DNA from: Streptomyces seoulensis
GTDB taxonomy: Bacteria; Actinomycetota; Actinomycetes; Streptomycetales; Streptomycetaceae
NCBI RefSeq assembly: GCF_004328625.1
Contig: NZ_CP032229.1
Coordinates: forward strand, 682,001-746,000
Direction of reading: 5' to 3'
Length of the DNA: 64,000 nt
The translations under genes and the position numbers were made by a program. Positions 1 through 7,669 of the stretch are shown in pieces; the stretch's first letter is position 1, and every line of letters starts with the position of its first letter. Under the pieces are notes generated by a model that had not been told where the DNA came from, made no database searches, and was given only the letters and a program-made list of their open reading frames with translations.

Positions 1-127
1 GTTCCAGTGGTACCGCTCCGAGCAGCGGCAGGCCCGGCGCACGGACCGGGCGGCGGACCGCAACGGCGACCAGGAGCTGGAGGCGTACAACGCCTATCTG
101 GCCTCGCTGAGCGCGCGCGAGGGCTGA
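1..127 (+). CDS. C-terminal end of an upstream protein, possibly CtaG-type oxidase assembly
   Basis: Only about 41 C-terminal residues are in the window, read from base 2 to the TGA at 125-127. The tail is strongly charged and soluble (W-Y-R-S-E-Q-R-Q-A-R-R, then E-L-E-A-Y-N-A-Y-L). The run of Arg/Asp followed by ELEAYNAYL resembles the cytoplasmic tail of actinobacterial CtaG-like cytochrome c oxidase assembly membrane proteins. That identity is from memory of the family and is weak because no membrane segment is visible here. The frame is clearly coding by its GC-rich third positions. Confidence 0.45.
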   Translation, partial: FQWYRSEQRQARRTDRAADRNGDQELEAYNAYLASLSAREG

Positions 128-217
128 TCGCGCGCGGACCGGCTCGGCCATCGGAGTGCCGGTGGCGGCGGAACCGGGGCACGATGGTGGTGGACGGACC
201 ACTAGGAGGGTGCCGCG

Positions 218-403
218 ATGCCGGGTTCCATGCGAGGTTCCAGCAAGGCGGACGGTTCCACCAGGGCGATGGGGGCGCTGACCGTGGGCGGTCTGGTCGT
301 CGTCACCGCGTACACGGTCGCGCTCGGCGGCAACGGCTGGCTGTGGTTCGGCTGGGTGGTGCTGGGGCTGCTGACGGTTGCGCTGGCGGTCACGCAGAGG
401 TGA
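218..403 (+). CDS. small two-helix membrane protein, unknown function
   Basis: A 61-residue protein starts at ATG 218 behind a strong ribosome site (AGGAGG around 205). After a short basic N-terminus (M-P-G-S-M-R-G-S-S-K) there are two hydrophobic stretches, about residues 18-36 and 41-58, separated by a Gly/Asn/Trp turn, so it should be a small integral membrane protein. It ends 13 bases before the start of the Lrp regulator and may be co-transcribed with it. I do not recognise a family. Small proteins of this type are common in Streptomyces and most have no known role. Confidence 0.65.
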   Translation: MPGSMRGSSKADGSTRAMGALTVGGLVVVTAYTVALGGNGWLWFGWVVLGLLTVALAVTQR

Positions 404-416
404 TTACAGTGGCCGG

Positions 417-902
417 GTGAACAGCAGGGCCGCGTCCTTCGACGACCTCGACCGCAAGATCATCACCGCGCTGATGGCGAACGCCCGCAGCAGCTTCGCC
501 GAGATCGGCGCGGCCGTCGGGCTGTCGGCCACGGCGGTCAAGCGGCGGGTCGACCGGCTGCGGGAGACCGGGGTGATCACCGGGTTCACGGCGACCGTCA
601 AGCCCTCCGCGCTCGGCTGGCGCACCGAGGCGTACGTCGAGGTCTACTGCGAGGGCGCCGCCCCGCCCCGGCGGCTCGCGGAGGTGGTCAGCAACCATCC
701 GGAGATCACGGCGGCGATGACGGTGACCGGGGGCGCGGACGCCCTGCTGCACGTACGGGCACGGGACGTGGAGCACTTCGAGGAGGTGCTGGAGCGCATC
801 CGCGCCGAGCCGTTCATCCGGAAGACGATCAGCGTGATGGTGCTGTCCCACCTCCTCCCGGAGAGCCCCGAGGCGGGCGCCACCCAGGCCGCCCCCGAGT
901 GA
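417..902 (+). CDS. Lrp/AsnC-family transcriptional regulator
   Basis: A 161-residue protein read from GTG 417 (V-N-S-R-A-A-S-F-D-D-L-D). An N-terminal winged-helix domain (about residues 7-60) has the Lrp pattern LDRKIITALMANARSSF with a recognition helix around SATAVKRRVDRL; the rest is the ligand-binding RAM/AsnC domain with TGGADALLHV. Members usually bind amino acids as octamers or hexadecamers and act on nearby catabolic genes. The gene lies directly upstream of ddaH-rocD in the same direction, so control of arginine/ornithine breakdown is the natural inference. A further 13 codons are open upstream to an ATG at 378, but that start overlaps the previous gene and has no good ribosome site. 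Confidence 0.88.
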   Translation: MNSRAASFDDLDRKIITALMANARSSFAEIGAAVGLSATAVKRRVDRLRETGVITGFTATVKPSALGWRTEAYVEVYCEGAAPPRRLAEVVSNHPEITAAMTVTGGADALLHVRARDVEHFEEVLERIRAEPFIRKTISVMVLSHLLPESPEAGATQAAPE

Positions 903-955
903 TCGCCGGTCAAACCCGCCGAACGCGCAGGTCTCGTGCGTTCCCACCGGCGGAT

Positions 956-972
956 GCGCAGCGATCCTGCGC
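956..972. promoter_or_regulatory. inverted repeat upstream of ddaH, candidate Lrp operator
   Basis: The arms GCGCAG and CTGCGC are perfect 6-base inverted repeats with a 5-base spacer, about 100 bases upstream of the ddaH start and 54 bases after the Lrp gene. Position and symmetry fit an operator, possibly for the adjacent Lrp-type regulator. Given the GC content, a chance repeat of this size is quite possible. Confidence 0.3.
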
Positions 973-1069
973 GAGCACGCAGCTTTTGTCGCTTGTCGTG
1001 CCTCGGCCGGAGTTTCTACCGTGGTGTCACGCCCCTGAGTAACACACTGGAAAGCGGAGGAAACCCTCT

Positions 1070-1882
1070 GTGGCCGATACCCGTGTGCAGCGCCCCCGGC
1101 GCTTTCTGGTCTGCGAACCCAGGCACTTCACCGTGCAGTACGCGATCAACCCCTGGATGCGTCCCGACGCCCCCGTGGACGCCGCTCTCGCCCGGTCCCA
1201 GTGGCAGGCGCTGATCGACGCCTACCGCGCCCACGGGCACACCGTGGACGCCGTCGACCCGGTGCCCGGCCTGCCCGACATGGTCTTCGCGGCCAACGCC
1301 GCCTTCGTGGTCGGCGGCCGCGTCTTCGGCTCGCTGTTCCACGCCCCGGAGCGCCGCCCGGAGTCGCTCCACTACGACTCCTGGTTCAAGACGGCGGGGT
1401 ACGACGTGTACCGCCCGCTGGCGGTGACCGAGGGCGAGGGCGACCTGGTGTGGACCGGCCGGTACGTGCTGGCCGGCACCGGGTTCCGCACCACTCCCGA
1501 CGCCCACCGCGAGGCGCAGGAGTTCTTCGGCCACCCGGTGATCACGCTGACCCTGGTGGACCCGTACTTCTACCACCTGGACACGGCGCTGTTCGTGCTC
1601 GACGACGACAACGTCGCCTACTACCCGGAAGCCTTCTCGGCGGACAGCCGCGAGGTGCTCCGGCGGCTGTACCCGGACGCGGTGCTCGCCACCCGTGACG
1701 ACGCGCTGGCCTTCGGCCTGAACTCCGTGTCCGACGGACGGCACGTCTTCATCGCCCCCCAGGCCGAGGTGCTCGCCGAGCGCCTGGCGACACACGGCTA
1801 CGACCCCGTGCCCGTCGATCTGTCGGAGCTGCACAAGGCAGGCGGCGGCATCAAGTGCTGCACTCAGGAGATCCGCTCATGA
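1070..1882 (+). CDS. ddaH: dimethylarginine dimethylaminohydrolase / amidinotransferase-family hydrolase
   Basis: The 270-residue product fits the DDAH family, which hydrolyses N-omega-methylated arginines to citrulline and methylamines in the cytoplasm. Visible features are the early DMVFAANAAF segment that shapes the active site, the catalytic His in FYHLDTALF, and a C-terminal nucleophile Cys in GGIKCCTQEIRS. The start is GTG 1070 behind AGCGGAGGAAA. It overlaps the next gene, rocD, by 4 bases (ATGA), so the two are translationally coupled, and an Lrp regulator lies just upstream. Related enzymes act on arginine itself or as ornithine-forming amidinohydrolases, so the exact substrate is open, but linkage to ornithine aminotransferase supports an arginine-derived substrate. 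Confidence 0.88.
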   Translation: MADTRVQRPRRFLVCEPRHFTVQYAINPWMRPDAPVDAALARSQWQALIDAYRAHGHTVDAVDPVPGLPDMVFAANAAFVVGGRVFGSLFHAPERRPESLHYDSWFKTAGYDVYRPLAVTEGEGDLVWTGRYVLAGTGFRTTPDAHREAQEFFGHPVITLTLVDPYFYHLDTALFVLDDDNVAYYPEAFSADSREVLRRLYPDAVLATRDDALAFGLNSVSDGRHVFIAPQAEVLAERLATHGYDPVPVDLSELHKAGGGIKCCTQEIRS

Positions 1883-3105
1883 CCGCACCCGCGCACGCGC
1901 GCACGTCCGCCGACCTGATCCGGGCGGAGGAGCCGGTGCTCGCGCACAACTACCACCCGCTGCCCGTCGTCGTGGCACGGGCCGAGGGCGCCTGGGTGGA
2001 GGACGTCGAGGGCCGCCGGTACCTCGACATGCTGGCGGGCTACTCGGCCCTCAACTTCGGCCACCGCCACCCGGCGCTGATCCAGGCCGCGCACGACCAG
2101 CTCGACCGGCTGACCCTGACCTCCCGCGCCTTCCACAACGACCGGCTGGCCGAGTTCGCCGAGCGCCTCGCCGCGCTGGCCGGTCTGGACATGGTGCTGC
2201 CCATGAACACCGGCGCGGAGGCGGTGGAGAGCGGCATCAAGGTGGCCCGCAAGTGGGCGTACGACGTGAAGGGCGTCCCCGACGGGCAGGCCACGATCGT
2301 GGTCGCGGCGGACAACTTCCACGGCCGGACGACGACCATCGTCAGTTTCTCCACCGACGAGTCGGCGCGGGCGGGCTTCGGCCCCTTCACGCCCGGCTTC
2401 CGGATCGTGCCGTACAACGACCTGGCCGCGCTGGAGGAGGCGGTCGACGAGACCACGGCCGCGGTGCTGATCGAGCCCATCCAGGGCGAGGCCGGGGTGA
2501 TCATCCCGGACGCGGGCTATCTGACCGGGGTGAGGGAGCTGACCCGGCGCAAGGGGTGCCTGTTCATCGCGGACGAGATCCAGTCCGGGCTCGGCCGCAC
2601 CGGGCGCACCCTGGCCGTCGAGCACGAGTCGGTGGTGCCGGACGTGCTGCTGCTGGGCAAGGCGCTGGGCGGCGGCATCGTGCCGGTCTCGGCGGTGGTG
2701 GCCCGGCGCGAGGTGATGGGCGTACTGGGTCCGGGCGAGCACGGCTCCACCTTCGGCGGCAACCCGCTGGCGGCCGCGGTCGGCACGGCGGTGGTGGAGC
2801 TGCTGGAGACGGGTGAGTTCCAGCGCCGGGCCGACGAGCTGGGGGTGGTCCTGCGCGAGGGTCTCGACGCACTGCGCGGTCACGGGGTGACCGGCTTCCG
2901 GGCGCGTGGCCTGTGGGCGGGCGTGGACGTGGACCCGGCGCTGGGCAGCGGCCGGGAGATCAGCGAGCGGCTGATGCGCGAGGGCATCCTGGTCAAGGAC
3001 ACCCACGGCTCCACGATCCGGCTCGCTCCCCCGCTGACGGTGACGGCCGACGAGCTGCGCTCCGCGCTGGGCACGCTGGAGAAGGTGCTGGGGCAGGCGG
3101 GCTGA
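1879..3105 (+). CDS. rocD: ornithine aminotransferase
   Basis: A 408-residue class III PLP aminotransferase starting at ATG 1879, overlapping ddaH by 4 bases. It moves the delta-amino group of ornithine to 2-oxoglutarate, giving glutamate semialdehyde/pyrroline-5-carboxylate. Diagnostic segments are YLDMLAGYSALNFGH near the N-terminus, MNTGAEAVE, the PLP-binding Asp in FIADEIQSGLGRTG, and the Schiff-base Lys in LLLGKALGGG, followed by GSTFGGNPLAAA. Length and motif order are normal for RocD. With ddaH upstream, the pair forms a short route from modified arginine or ornithine to proline/glutamate metabolism. The operon ends in a strong hairpin at 3114-3145. Confidence 0.95.
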   Translation: MTAPAHARTSADLIRAEEPVLAHNYHPLPVVVARAEGAWVEDVEGRRYLDMLAGYSALNFGHRHPALIQAAHDQLDRLTLTSRAFHNDRLAEFAERLAALAGLDMVLPMNTGAEAVESGIKVARKWAYDVKGVPDGQATIVVAADNFHGRTTTIVSFSTDESARAGFGPFTPGFRIVPYNDLAALEEAVDETTAAVLIEPIQGEAGVIIPDAGYLTGVRELTRRKGCLFIADEIQSGLGRTGRTLAVEHESVVPDVLLLGKALGGGIVPVSAVVARREVMGVLGPGEHGSTFGGNPLAAAVGTAVVELLETGEFQRRADELGVVLREGLDALRGHGVTGFRARGLWAGVDVDPALGSGREISERLMREGILVKDTHGSTIRLAPPLTVTADELRSALGTLEKVLGQAG

Positions 3106-3113
3106 GGCCCTGC

Positions 3114-3145
3114 GGGCGGGGCCGGTGTCATCACCGGCCCCGCCC
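3114..3145. terminator. bidirectional hairpin terminator between rocD and the DUF305 gene
   Basis: Two perfect 14-base arms (GGGCGGGGCCGGTG and its complement) flank a TCAT loop. It sits between two convergent genes, 8 bases after rocD and 6 bases before the end of the minus-strand gene. No U-tract follows, as is common in Streptomyces. Confidence 0.7.
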
Positions 3146-3151
3146 CTTCGC

Positions 3152-3769
3152 TCACTTGGCGCCGAGCAGGACCTTCATCTGCTTGATCTCGGCGCTCTGC
3201 GCGGCGATCACGTCGTCCGCCATCCTGACGGCCCGGCTGTCCCGGCCCTTGGCCCTCTCCGTCTGCGCCATCCGCACGGCGCCCTGGTGGTGGACGACCA
3301 TCAGGGTCAGGAACTTCCTGTCGAAGTCCGCGCCGGTGCTCTTCTCCAGTGCCGTCATGTCGTCGGCGCTCATCATCCCGGACATGCCCGCCATGCCGCC
3401 GTGGCGCGAGTGGTCCATGCCGGCCATCGGGGGCTCCTCGCCCCAGGACTTCAGCCAGCCGGTCATGGTGCGGATCTCCGGGTCCTGTGCCTTCTCGATC
3501 CGGGCGGCGAGCGCCTTCACCTCGGCGGAGGCGGCGTGGCCGGGGGCGAGCCGGGCCATCTCCAGGGCCTGCTGGTGGTGCGGGATCATGCCCTGCGCGA
3601 AGGTGACGTCCTGGGCGTTGTGGGCGCCGGCCGTGGCCGACGCGGCCGGGGCGCCGTGGGCCACGTGGGTGCCGGAGTGCTGCTCCCCGCCGCAGGCGGC
3701 GAGGAGGACGACGGCGGAGAGGGTGGCGGCGCCGAGCGCGGCACGGCGGATCGCGTGGGAGGTGGTCAT
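3152..3769 (-). CDS. DUF305 (ferritin-like) lipoprotein
   Basis: A 205-residue secreted lipoprotein. The start at ATG 3769 follows AGGAG and gives an N-terminus with basic residues, a hydrophobic core and a lipobox LLAAC, so it should be anchored to the outer face of the membrane. The mature part carries the DUF305 helical-bundle pattern twice: GMIPHHQQALEMA and LMVVHHQGAVRMA, whose paired His and Glu/Met residues suggest metal binding. Between them is a Met/His-rich stretch (PMAGMDHSRHGGMAGMSGMM) resembling copper-binding sequences. It is the last gene of a minus-strand run with cydA, cydB-tspO and a DUF6153-like gene. Function is not known; a copper or other metal-handling role is inference. 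Confidence 0.85.
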   Translation of the reverse strand: MTTSHAIRRAALGAATLSAVVLLAACGGEQHSGTHVAHGAPAASATAGAHNAQDVTFAQGMIPHHQQALEMARLAPGHAASAEVKALAARIEKAQDPEIRTMTGWLKSWGEEPPMAGMDHSRHGGMAGMSGMMSADDMTALEKSTGADFDRKFLTLMVVHHQGAVRMAQTERAKGRDSRAVRMADDVIAAQSAEIKQMKVLLGAK

Positions 3770-3850
3770 GGTTGAACTCCTGCTGGCGAAAGGTGATTTG
3801 GGCACACGTGGAAACGGCCGCACGCGGTGGGCGGGCGGGCGTGGATGCCT

Positions 3851-4258
3851 CTAGATCCGCAGGAGTTGGAGTTCGGCCAGGGAAGGCGGTGCGCGGGCGC
3901 CGTCGGGGGCGGTGGCGGCACGGGTGCGGGGGTCGCCGCAGGGCTCGGTCACGCCGGCCGGGCCCGCGAGGGGCTCCGGCAGCTCGGGTCCGTCGCTCAC
4001 GGCGCCGGAGGCGCAGGACGGGTCGGCGTGATGGAGCTGGTGGCCGCCGCAGTGCCCGTCGGGGCAGTCGCCGGGCGCGTCGATGACGGCGCCCGCGTGG
4101 ACGGTGTGGGTGTGCTCCGGGTGCCCGGTGCCGCCGGCCGGGGCCAGCGCGTGCATGCCGAGCAGCCCGACCAGCACCGCGAGCACGAGCAGCGCGGGCG
4201 AGCGCCGGTGGGGCGGTCGCGGGGGGCGCTGGTGTGCGGTGCCGGGCATGCCGGTCAT
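3851..4258 (-). CDS. DUF6153-like His-rich membrane-anchored protein
   Basis: A 135-residue protein with an N-terminal hydrophobic segment (ALLVLAVLVGLLGMHALAP) that can act as a signal anchor, then a His-rich outer region (GHPEHTHTVHAG, GHCGGHQLHHAD) with three Cys. It resembles the short Streptomyces proteins called DUF6153, which often sit beside DUF305 genes; this is from memory. The ATG at 4249 (four residues in) has a better spaced AGGA and may be the true start. It lies 42 bases after cydB and 81 bases before the DUF305 gene on the same strand. His and Cys content suggests metal binding outside the membrane, but no function is established. Confidence 0.7.
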   Translation of the reverse strand: MTGMPGTAHQRPPRPPHRRSPALLVLAVLVGLLGMHALAPAGGTGHPEHTHTVHAGAVIDAPGDCPDGHCGGHQLHHADPSCASGAVSDGPELPEPLAGPAGVTEPCGDPRTRAATAPDGARAPPSLAELQLLRI

Positions 4259-4300
4259 CCTACGAGTGCCTCTCGCGCCCGCCGCGACGGGACTCGCCGC

Positions 4301-6031
4301 TCAGCTCCTGGCGGGCCCCCGGTGCCGGGGCTCGTGGTTGCGGGCCACGATCGAGGCGTTCAGGCAGGTGGCGTACGCGCACCAGGCCGCGTACGGCAAC
4401 AGGATGACGGCCGCCTTGCGGTCCGTGCGGGCGACGCGGCTGAGGAGGCGGATGTTGCTCGCGTCCAGCAGGAGGGTGCCCGCGAGACCGGCGAGCGGGC
4501 TGCGGAGCCGGAAGAAGAGGTTGCTCCAGCCGGCGTTCAGGGCGAGGTTGGCGGCGAACTCACCGGCCAGCGCCTTGCGTCGGGGCCCGCGAGCCTCGTT
4601 CAGGACGCGGCCGCCCGCCACGGCGATCGAGGCGTACAGCGGGGTCCAGACCGCGCCGAAGGCCCAGGGTGGCGGCTGCCAGTCGGGGGTGTTCAGCTCG
4701 CGGTACCAGCGGGCGTCCGGCCGCGTGGCCCGCGCGCCCGCGACCGCCGTCGCCGTCACGGCTCCGGCGCAGAGCGCGTAGGGCACCCAGCGGTGGCGGG
4801 GCGCGCCCTGGACGGCGGTGGGGTCCAGCGGGACGGCGGGGGCGCGGTCGGCCTTGGCCCCGGCACTCCGGGCGCCCCGGTCACCCTTGGCCCACGCGGC
4901 ACTCCCGCCACCCTTGGCCGGCGCGGCACTCCCGCCACCGTTGCCTTCACCACTCCGCTCGGCTGTGCCCTCACCCTCGGTCATGTCCTCCCCGCTACCC
5001 CGCTCCCCCCGCGCCACGCTGCCCCGAAAGGGCCGGTCGCCCACTCCCACGACACCCCGGCCGCTGAGCCGGAACAGCAGCACCAGGGACGGCACGATCA
5101 GCAGGCCGGCCACGATGGCGACGCCGACCACCACGGCCAGGCTGGCGTTCGGTGCGGCGGCCTCGGTGATGGAGAGGTGGGTGCCCAGGAGGTACGGCGT
5201 CTGGGCCACGCCCCAGCCGACGATGACCAGCGCGACCGCGCCGGCCGCCGCGACCCGGGTGCCCACCGTCCGCTTGGCCCACAGCAGGGCCAGCCCGACC
5301 AGACCGCCGACGGCGGCGAGGACCACCAGGGGCAGCGCCGGTCCGCTCAGGCGGTCGAAGAGGCGCGGCGAGTCGGCCTGGAGGACGAAGATGCCGGCGA
5401 TGCTGACCGCACCGGTGACCGCGCCGGCGGCGATCGCCCGGTCGCGGTAGTACCGGTAGAGCTTGTCGTCGTCGCGGTGCAGCGCCTCCACGGTCAGATA
5501 GGTGGCGGCGACGTAGGAGCAGGCCAGGACGGCGAGGATGCCGCCGAGGATGCTGGAGGGGTTGACCCAGCTGGACACCGCGTCGCCGTTGCCCGCCGTG
5601 GGGACGCGGCCGGAGGCCAGGCCGCCCGCGATGGCGCCGAAGCAGTACGGCGTCAGGACCGAGGACACCGCGAAGGCGGCGCCGTACAGGCGCTGCTCCT
5701 CGGTGCGGACGGTGGCCTTGCGGAAGGCGAAGCCGGCGCCGCGCAGCACGATGCCGAGCAGGGCGAGGAGCAGCGGGATGTACAGGGTGGTGGTGATGGC
5801 GGCGAAGGCGGAGGGGAAGCCGGTCCACAGGACGACGAGGCAGTAGATCAGCCAGGTGTGGTTGGCCTCCCAGACCGGGGCGAGGGAGACGTCGATCAGA
5901 TGGCGTGGCTCGCGCCCGCGTTTGGCGCCGCCCGCGATCAGGTCCCAGAAGCCCGCGCCGAAGTCCGCACCGCCGAGCACCGCGTAGGCGACGACGCCGA
6001 TGAAGAGGAATACCGCGACCAGCTCGGCCAT
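4301..6031 (-). CDS. cydB: cytochrome bd oxidase subunit II fused to a C-terminal TspO/MBR domain
   Basis: A 576-residue protein. Residues 1-325 are a normal CydB, with GGADFGAGFWDLI, the APVWEANHTWLI segment and about eight membrane helices. Residues about 326-412 are a charged, Gly/Ala/Lys-rich linker with short repeats. Residues about 415-570 form a five-helix TspO/MBR domain: WYRELNTPDWQPPPWAFG, VWTPLYASIAV, LNAGWSNLFF and PYAAWCAYATCLNASIV match the conserved TspO tryptophans and LN motifs. CydB pairs with CydA in the quinol-oxidising terminal oxidase; TspO proteins bind porphyrins and related ligands. The start directly follows the cydA stop (TAA-ATG). A Met at residue 350 in the linker, preceded closely by GGGGAGG, might allow separate translation of the TspO part. 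The reading frame is continuous through the junction. Confidence 0.92.
   Translation of the reverse strand: MAELVAVFLFIGVVAYAVLGGADFGAGFWDLIAGGAKRGREPRHLIDVSLAPVWEANHTWLIYCLVVLWTGFPSAFAAITTTLYIPLLLALLGIVLRGAGFAFRKATVRTEEQRLYGAAFAVSSVLTPYCFGAIAGGLASGRVPTAGNGDAVSSWVNPSSILGGILAVLACSYVAATYLTVEALHRDDDKLYRYYRDRAIAAGAVTGAVSIAGIFVLQADSPRLFDRLSGPALPLVVLAAVGGLVGLALLWAKRTVGTRVAAAGAVALVIVGWGVAQTPYLLGTHLSITEAAAPNASLAVVVGVAIVAGLLIVPSLVLLFRLSGRGVVGVGDRPFRGSVARGERGSGEDMTEGEGTAERSGEGNGGGSAAPAKGGGSAAWAKGDRGARSAGAKADRAPAVPLDPTAVQGAPRHRWVPYALCAGAVTATAVAGARATRPDARWYRELNTPDWQPPPWAFGAVWTPLYASIAVAGGRVLNEARGPRRKALAGEFAANLALNAGWSNLFFRLRSPLAGLAGTLLLDASNIRLLSRVARTDRKAAVILLPYAAWCAYATCLNASIVARNHEPRHRGPARS
4884..4937. repeat. 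27-base tandem repeat in the CydB-TspO linker
   Basis: Two adjacent 27-base units (4884-4910 and 4911-4937) differ at only two positions. Being a multiple of three, they encode near-identical nine-residue linker repeats of the GGSAAxAKG type, so copy number can vary without breaking the frame. Confidence 0.7.
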
Positions 6032-7471
6032 TTACAGCACCTTCCCCTCGGAGCGCTCACGCCGGGCGCCGGAGGCGTCGTCGGGACCGTAGGGCACGGG
6101 GACGTTCTCGTCGCCCTGTCTGCGCCAGCGGCGTTTCATCGAGAGCAGCACCCAGATGGCTCCGGTGCCGACCGCCAGATAGAGCACGAGCACCGCCGCG
6201 AAGGTGGGCCAGAGGTTGCCCTGGGTGGTCACCGCGTCTCTGGTGCGCAGGAGGCCAACGACGATCCACGGCTGGCGGCCGACCTCGGTGACCACCCAGC
6301 CGCTCTCCAGGCTGAGGATGGAGACGATGCCGCACAGGGAGGCGGCGCCCAGGAACCAGCGGTTGGTCTGCAGGGTGTTCCGGCGCTTCCACCACACCCA
6401 GACGAACCAGGCGGCGACGGCCAGCATCAGCATGGAGGTGCCGACCATGATGTCGAACGCCCAGTGCACGATGTTGACCTGGGCGGTGGTGGGTCTGATG
6501 TCGGCCGGGACGGCGTTCAGCCCCTGGATGCGGGTCGAGGGTTTGAATCCGGCCAGGATGGAGGCCACCCAGGGCACCGAGATGCCGTAGCGCACCTCGC
6601 CGTCGATGAGCACGCCGCCGAGGGTCTCGGGGACGTGGGTGCCGGTGGTGGGCAGCAGCTCGATGGCGGCGAACTTGGCGGGCTCGCTGTCGAAGACCTG
6701 GCGGGCGATGGTGTCGCCTACGAAGATCTGCACCGGCAGCGCGACGGCGGCGGTGATGAAGCTGATCAGGAAGCCCAGTTTCTGGTAGTGGCCGCGCCGG
6801 CCCCGGATCATGCCGACCGCGTAGACGCTGGCCACCACGAATCCGGCCACGATGTAGGCGGCGAGCAGCATGTGCCAGAACTGGAGCCAGAAGGCGTTGT
6901 TGAAGAAGACCTCGCCGGGCCGGACGTCGACCACCTTGCCGCCCCGCATGGTGATGCCGCCGGGCTGGTTCATCCAGCTGTTGGCGGCGATGACGGCGCC
7001 CGCTCCCCCGATGCTGGCCAGCGCCACCGGCACGCCCGACCAGAAGTGGGCCCAGGGGCGCATCCGGTCCCAGCCGTAGATGTAGATGGCCACGAAGATG
7101 GCCTCCAGGAAGAAGAACAGGCCCTCGATGGCGAACGGGAACCCGAACGCGGCCCCGTAGGTCCCCATCAGCCCCGGCCAGAGCAGACCCAGCTCGAAGG
7201 ACAGGACCGTTCCGGTGATGGCGCCGACCGCGAAGAGCACGGCGGCCACCTTGGACCAGCGCCGGGCCAGCACCAGAGCGGCCTCGTCACCCTTGCGCAG
7301 CCCCCGGTAGTTGGCGATGAGCATCAGGGAGGTCAGCGCCACTCCGAAGGGCACCAGGATGATGTGGAACCCCAGCGTGAAGGCCATCTGTTCCCGGGCG
7401 GGCAGGAGCTGGTCCGGCTCCGCGGCTGCGGCCAGGAGCATGGGGTACCTGGCCAGGTCGACCGTCAGCAT
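6032..7471 (-). CDS. cydA: cytochrome bd ubiquinol/menaquinol oxidase subunit I
   Basis: A 479-residue membrane protein carrying the hemes of cytochrome bd. Candidate ligands are visible: His36 in MAFTLGFHIILVPFG, His200 in FWLQFWHMLL and Met342 in FDIMVGTSML, plus the acidic proton-channel pair in EGLFFFLEA (Glu116, Glu123). The quinol-binding Q loop is of the short type, as in other Actinobacteria. It is the first gene of a run with cydB-tspO, a DUF6153-like gene and a DUF305 lipoprotein gene; its stop abuts the cydB start. No cydCD transporter genes for bd assembly are present nearby. The enzyme supports respiration at low oxygen. Confidence 0.96.
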   Translation of the reverse strand: MLTVDLARYPMLLAAAAEPDQLLPAREQMAFTLGFHIILVPFGVALTSLMLIANYRGLRKGDEAALVLARRWSKVAAVLFAVGAITGTVLSFELGLLWPGLMGTYGAAFGFPFAIEGLFFFLEAIFVAIYIYGWDRMRPWAHFWSGVPVALASIGGAGAVIAANSWMNQPGGITMRGGKVVDVRPGEVFFNNAFWLQFWHMLLAAYIVAGFVVASVYAVGMIRGRRGHYQKLGFLISFITAAVALPVQIFVGDTIARQVFDSEPAKFAAIELLPTTGTHVPETLGGVLIDGEVRYGISVPWVASILAGFKPSTRIQGLNAVPADIRPTTAQVNIVHWAFDIMVGTSMLMLAVAAWFVWVWWKRRNTLQTNRWFLGAASLCGIVSILSLESGWVVTEVGRQPWIVVGLLRTRDAVTTQGNLWPTFAAVLVLYLAVGTGAIWVLLSMKRRWRRQGDENVPVPYGPDDASGARRERSEGKVL

Positions 7472-7669
7472 GGACGGGCCCTCCTCTTCGCAGGTTCAGC
7501 CGCTCTTGGACTGATTTGCCTTTATTTCGCCCAATGTAACGGCTGCGGATGCAGCGTGTTCTCGCCTGTGGACAGAGCCGCTTCCGCGAATTCGCCGCGT
7601 GCGGAGCATGAGCCCGGTGTCCGGCGGTAACAGGTGTCTGCACAGTCCGCTGCGAGCGAGGGGGAGCCG

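Noticed and set aside
3827..7630. A 1267-codon open frame on the plus strand opposite cydA and cydB
   Set aside because: It lies antisense to genes with clear bd-oxidase and TspO motifs, has low-complexity composition, and no family features; high GC leaves antisense frames open by chance.
7472..7669. Possible Rex (redox) operator upstream of cydA
   Set aside because: I looked for the TTGTG-N-CACAA-type site known upstream of bd oxidases in Streptomyces and found no convincing match in this gap.
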